A stretch of 8,525 nucleotides of DNA from Dehalococcoidales bacterium. GTDB taxonomy: Bacteria > Chloroflexota > Dehalococcoidia > Dehalococcoidales > Fen-1064. The notes under the pieces were generated by a model. The model made no database searches. It was not told the DNA's origin and was given only the letters and a program-made list of their open reading frames with translations. Position numbers and translations under genes: made by a program. The DNA lies in NCBI GenBank assembly GCA_030667735.1, contig DAOUVG010000049.1, positions 1-8,525 of the forward strand, read 5' to 3'. Positions 6,126 through 8,525 of the stretch are shown here, piece by piece (position 1 is the first letter of the stretch; each line of letters starts with the position of its first letter).

Positions 6126-6593
6126 ATGTGCTCCCGCAGAGCCGCTGACAACGCGAAGGGCAGCTATATCCTCCTCATCAGGCTCCCCGAGGAAACGACG
6201 ATAACTGTGGGAAAACTCGGTCCCGTCCTCTTTCCCTGCGGCCACTATGCTTACGTCGGCTCGGCACTGGGCGGACTGAAGCAGAGACTGGGCCGCCACC
6301 TTCGCGCTGAGAAGAAGCTCCACTGGCACATTGATTATCTGCTTCAGAAGGCCCGTATTGAAGAAATTATCACCTGTGAGACGGATGAAAGAACGGAATG
6401 CGCCATCGTCAACGCCCTTAGTGAACGGTTTGAATCAGTACCCGGCTTCGGGTCCAGCGACTGCCACTGCCGCAGTCACCTTTTCTACAGCAACACCAGG
6501 ATGATGAGACCAGTGATGTCAGCGGTGGAGAAGCTGGGTCTGCGCCCCGCCCTGGTGGACATCCGGTCTGGAGAGCGTTACCCACCTGACTGA
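6126..6593 (+). CDS. DUF123 (GIY-YIG-like) domain protein
   Basis: A 155-residue stand-alone DUF123 protein, a domain related to GIY-YIG nucleases that is fused to endonuclease III in some archaea and bacteria. Visible motifs: GSYILLI (12-18), GHYAYVGSA (39-47), the RLGRHLR arginines (54-60), HWHID (66-70), a conserved TEC (90-92), and the diagnostic SSDCHCRSHLFY (110-121). The frame is open further upstream, but that part overlaps the DUF4342 gene. The ATG at 6126 lies one base after the DUF4342 TAG and close to the start of homology, so I prefer it. The ribosome-binding site is weak (purine-rich GAACGAAGAA), consistent with translation coupled to the upstream gene. DNA binding or repair is the family suggestion, not shown. 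Its 3' end overlaps the opposing ATPase gene by 16 bases. Confidence 0.88.
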   Translation: MCSRRAADNAKGSYILLIRLPEETTITVGKLGPVLFPCGHYAYVGSALGGLKQRLGRHLRAEKKLHWHIDYLLQKARIEEIITCETDERTECAIVNALSERFESVPGFGSSDCHCRSHLFYSNTRMMRPVMSAVEKLGLRPALVDIRSGERYPPD

Positions 6594-7498
6594 CCGAACA
6601 GGCTTGCCTCAACCTTCCGCAGACGCTCGACTCCCTTTATCTCGTGAGGGAAAAGCGGTATCTCCACGATACCGATGCCGGAGTAACTGCGATAGAGCGA
6701 CTCGATATAGCCCTGCTGCTGCTCCGCCCTGGCCTTCAGAAAGTCTGAGTCCCCCACTTCTTTGATGACGTTATTGATGATAAGCTGCCCGGCGCGGAAT
6801 CCGTATCTGTCCAGCTCCGCAAAGATGCCATCGAGTTGCTCCACGGCCAGCGCCTCAGGTATGGTGATAATGACAAACCTTACATCCTTGCGGAGGAAGT
6901 CCATGTCCGCGGCGGACAGGCCCTCCCACTCCTTGATTATGTCCAGAACGGGTTTGCGTGTTTCCCTGCCCAGCTTCAGGCGGGAGTAAATCCGGGGGGC
7001 CGGTCTCAGGTGCTCCCGGAGCATGGCCGGCGTCTGCAGCAGGCCCAGGGTCTGCCCCATCGGCGCCGTGTCCCAGACAATCTGCCGGTACCTTCCTCCC
7101 TGGCTGAGCTCCTTGATGTAGTCGACCATGAACTCGTCGTGCAGACCGGGCAGGATGGACGTGACAAACTCGGTGAACTCCTCATAGCTCACGGAAACGA
7201 ACGAGGAAAAGACCCCGTAGACCTCACGGCCGAACTTCCGGTCCCACATGTCCTTAACCTCGCTCCGGCCAAGCTCGGCCACGTAAAGCCCTTCCAGTAC
7301 TCTGGCCGGTTTCGGCCTGTCCTTCAACTCGAAGATGTGCGACAGCGAAGGAGTGGGGTCGGTGGATATTGCCAGCGTGTCTCCATCACGGGAGGCATGA
7401 TGCAGGGCAGTGGCCCCCGCACAGGTGGTCTTGCCGACACCGCCCTTACCGGCAAACATGGTGACGCGCTTGGTCTCCGCACCAGGTGAATCACGCAT
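6578..7498 (-). CDS. ArsA/Get3-family ATPase, single domain
   Basis: A 306-residue deviant-Walker-A ATPase of the ArsA/Get3 group. Motifs: P-loop GKGGVGKTT (17-25) with the signature Lys, switch I STDPTPSLS (45-53) keeping the catalytic-type Asp47, switch II DTAPMGQTLGLL (143-154), INN (241-243) as the probable base-binding stretch, and PLFPHEIKG (281-289). Its only cysteine is Cys26 behind the P-loop. It therefore lacks both the arsenite-binding cysteines of ArsA and the CxxC zinc dimer motif of eukaryotic Get3, and there is no arsenic gene nearby. A role in membrane-protein handling or another cargo is possible but unproven. It is probably cytosolic: no signal peptide is seen. It follows the crotonase gene by 21 bases on the same strand, with GAGGA as a likely ribosome-binding site. 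Its stop lies inside the convergent DUF123 gene. Confidence 0.88.
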   Translation of the reverse strand: MRDSPGAETKRVTMFAGKGGVGKTTCAGATALHHASRDGDTLAISTDPTPSLSHIFELKDRPKPARVLEGLYVAELGRSEVKDMWDRKFGREVYGVFSSFVSVSYEEFTEFVTSILPGLHDEFMVDYIKELSQGGRYRQIVWDTAPMGQTLGLLQTPAMLREHLRPAPRIYSRLKLGRETRKPVLDIIKEWEGLSAADMDFLRKDVRFVIITIPEALAVEQLDGIFAELDRYGFRAGQLIINNVIKEVGDSDFLKARAEQQQGYIESLYRSYSGIGIVEIPLFPHEIKGVERLRKVEASLFGQSGG

Positions 7499-7519
7499 CT
7501 ATCTCTTGTTCCTCACGTC

Positions 7520-8269
7520 CTACTTCTTGAGAAAGCGTTTCATTATCTGCTTGCGCTCCTCGGTATCGAACAGGCGACACAGCAGCAGTGTCTCCCAGGT
7601 GATGGCTGCCTTGTGGTCCATGTTGACCACGTTGACGTAGGACTGCTTCGCCTGCTCCAGCGCCTCTCTCGGCTTACCGACGAACTTGGCCGCCAGAGCC
7701 TCGGTTTCACTCATCAACTCTTCGACCTTGACCACCTTATCAACCAGGCCGATACGGTAGGCCTCCTGGACGTCAATCATGTCGCAGGTCAGACCCAGGT
7801 ACTTGGCCCGGCTCAGCCCGACCAATCGCCACAGTCGGTCGATACCCGGCGAAAGGCCCACGTTCACCTCAAGCTGCGCGAACCGGGCTGTCTCCGAAGC
7901 TATCCGGAAATCACAGCAGACGGCGAGGTCGAAGCCACCGGCCAGCACGTAGCCGCTGACAGCGGCGATTGTCGGCACGCGGAAGTTGTATATCTTCTCG
8001 AAGGTAACGTTGTAGCCGGAGTTCCAGAAGGGATAGGTATCCTCGGGGGCGAACTCCATCATCTCGGCAATATCCATGCCGGCACAGAACACCTTCTCCC
8101 CACCGGTGATAATGAGGGCAGCGACCTCCGCGTCATCGCTGGCGGTATCAAGGCAGACTGCCATCTCTTTGAAGACCTGCGGGCTCAGGGGGTTCCGTTT
8201 CTCCGGACGGTTCAGCGTGATTGTCGCCACGCCGTCCTTCTTGTCGTATTTCAAGCACTCCAGTTCCAT
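7520..8269 (-). CDS. Enoyl-CoA hydratase/isomerase (crotonase) family protein
   Basis: A 249-residue crotonase-fold enzyme acting on an acyl-CoA; the exact substrate cannot be read from the sequence. I start it at the ATG 8267-8269 because AGGAGG lies 10 bases upstream and homology begins there. The in-frame ATG at 8323 lies at or upstream of the predicted transcript start. Motifs: TLNRPEKRNPLS (18-29), oxyanion-hole segment FCAGMD (61-66), and the second oxyanion segment with AGGFDLA (110-116), then FRIASETARFAQLEV (121-135) and GLSPG (138-142). Of the two acids used by true hydratases, the second (Glu134) is present while the first is Asp114. That makes isomerase, hydratase or another crotonase activity all possible. 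It is the first gene of a probable two-gene unit with the ArsA-like ATPase. Confidence 0.9.
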   Translation of the reverse strand: MELECLKYDKKDGVATITLNRPEKRNPLSPQVFKEMAVCLDTASDDAEVAALIITGGEKVFCAGMDIAEMMEFAPEDTYPFWNSGYNVTFEKIYNFRVPTIAAVSGYVLAGGFDLAVCCDFRIASETARFAQLEVNVGLSPGIDRLWRLVGLSRAKYLGLTCDMIDVQEAYRIGLVDKVVKVEELMSETEALAAKFVGKPREALEQAKQSYVNVVNMDHKAAITWETLLLCRLFDTEERKQIMKRFLKK

Positions 8270-8279
8270 AAGCTCTATT

Positions 8280-8285
8280 CCTCCT
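8280..8285 (-). promoter_or_regulatory. Ribosome-binding site that fixes the crotonase start
   Basis: AGGAGG on the minus strand lies ten bases before the ATG at 8267-8269. The upstream in-frame ATG at 8321-8323 has no comparable site. Confidence 0.7.
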
Positions 8286-8326
8286 GAAGAGATTTTTCGG
8301 GGTTCCTGCCCGTGGGTTACCATACT

Positions 8327-8355
8327 AGGCTAGCATTTCCAATAGTTGGAGTCAA
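8327..8355 (-). promoter_or_regulatory. Predicted promoter for the crotonase/ATPase unit
   Basis: On the minus strand TTGACT (8350-8355, five of six consensus bases) is followed by exactly 17 bases and TAGCCT (8327-8332, weak), with TGC before it as an extended -10. The predicted transcript start is near 8320, giving a leader of about 50 bases and placing the upstream ATG at 8321-8323 outside the message. Confidence 0.5.
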
Positions 8356-8401
8356 AACACTCTTATGGAACATAGTCGTCCTTCTGCCCCTCCCCCCACT
8401 C

Positions 8402-8410
8402 TGCTATAAT
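8402..8410 (+). promoter_or_regulatory. Extended -10 promoter of polA, implying a leaderless transcript
   Basis: TGCTATAAT is a perfect extended -10 (TGn at 8402-8404, TATAAT at 8405-8410). No good -35 is seen: TTCTGC lies at the 17-base spacing. With a transcript start seven bases after the -10, the message would begin at the A of the polA ATG (8417). GGGG at 8412-8415 is too close to the ATG to act as a normal ribosome-binding site. Confidence 0.6.
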
Positions 8411-8416
8411 TGGGGC

Positions 8417-8525
8417 ATGGACAAACCACGCCTGGTACTTTTCGACGGCAACAACCTGGTACACCGCGCCTACCATGCCATGAAAGACGCCCGACCGATG
8501 ACCACCAGGAGCGGCGAGGTTATCA
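8417..8525 (+). CDS. polA: DNA polymerase I, N-terminal start (partial)
   Basis: Only the first 36 codons are in the window; the gene runs off the right edge. The reading gives MDKPRLVLFDGNNLVHRAYH, then AMKDARPMTTRSGEVI. This matches the start of the 5'-3' exonuclease (FEN-like) domain of DNA polymerase I: a hydrophobic strand, the metal-binding Asp of DGNN (10-13), HRAYHA (16-21), and the later T..GE segment. A stand-alone 5'-nuclease of the same family would look identical over this stretch. The gene would act in lagging-strand primer removal and repair. The ATG lies six bases after a perfect TATAAT and has no usable ribosome-binding site. It is divergent from the crotonase gene. Confidence 0.87.
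   Translation, partial: MDKPRLVLFDGNNLVHRAYHAMKDARPMTTRSGEVI

Noticed and set aside
6578..7498. Arsenic resistance function for the ArsA-like ATPase
   Set aside because: The protein has a single ATPase domain and one cysteine, and there is no arsB, arsC, arsD or arsR in the window.
7613..8287. Open frame of 224 codons on the + strand opposite the crotonase
   Set aside because: It is antisense to a gene with conserved crotonase motifs and a strong ribosome-binding site. The frame shows no domain and is a codon-bias shadow.
8270..8323. Start of the crotonase at the upstream ATG (18 extra residues)
   Set aside because: This ATG is at or before the predicted transcript start and lacks a ribosome-binding site, whereas the inner ATG has AGGAGG ten bases upstream.
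1..8525. CRISPR array, transposase, phage, toxin-antitoxin or defence system
   Set aside because: No regularly spaced repeats, transposase or integrase motifs, or recognisable defence proteins are seen. Nearly all sequence is occupied by housekeeping genes and short spacers.

Overview
The window looks like a mostly housekeeping stretch of a Chloroflexota chromosome, probably class Dehalococcoidia. The grounds are moderate GC content, protein sequences that resemble Dehalococcoides-type homologues as I remember them (GpsA with a GTTAWG loop, PlsY with GSGKTGTTN), and GC-rich palindromic spacers of a kind I associate with that group. This placement comes from memory and was not tested by a search.

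Layout. A short stretch at the left edge may hold the tail of an upstream gene, followed by a perfect GC-rich hairpin. Next is dnaJ on the + strand. It meets, stop codon to stop codon with no gap, a minus-strand series transcribed leftwards: argF, a small two-helix membrane protein, der, plsY and gpsA. Between argF and the rightward genes lies a 292-base divergent region (5566-5857). It holds an argF promoter, a cluster of GTAC-centred repeats, a second palindromic spacer and a promoter for the next gene. A small DUF4342 gene and a stand-alone DUF123 (GIY-YIG-like) gene follow on the + strand, one base apart. The DUF123 gene overlaps by 16 bases, tail to tail, with a single-domain ArsA/Get3-type ATPase. 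That ATPase sits 21 bases downstream of a crotonase-family gene on the minus strand. Divergent from the crotonase is the start of polA, cut by the right edge.

How the genes work together. GpsA makes sn-glycerol-3-phosphate and PlsY acylates it, so the plsY-gpsA pair encodes consecutive steps in the start of phospholipid synthesis. Der is a double-GTPase ribosome assembly factor, coupled to plsY by an ATGA overlap. ArgF is the citrulline-forming step of arginine synthesis. DnaJ and PolA are core chaperone and repair/replication functions. The ArsA-like ATPase and the crotonase are probably co-transcribed, but their joint role is not clear.

I see no CRISPR array, transposase, phage gene, integron, tRNA or rRNA, and no convincing new multi-gene system. 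The points most worth a second look are: an Asp in place of the substrate-binding Cys of ornithine carbamoyltransferase; a probable leaderless polA transcript; two related palindromic intergenic repeats; the unexplained small genes (the 88-residue membrane protein and the DUF4342/DUF123 pair); and an arsenic-unrelated ArsA ATPase paired with a crotonase.
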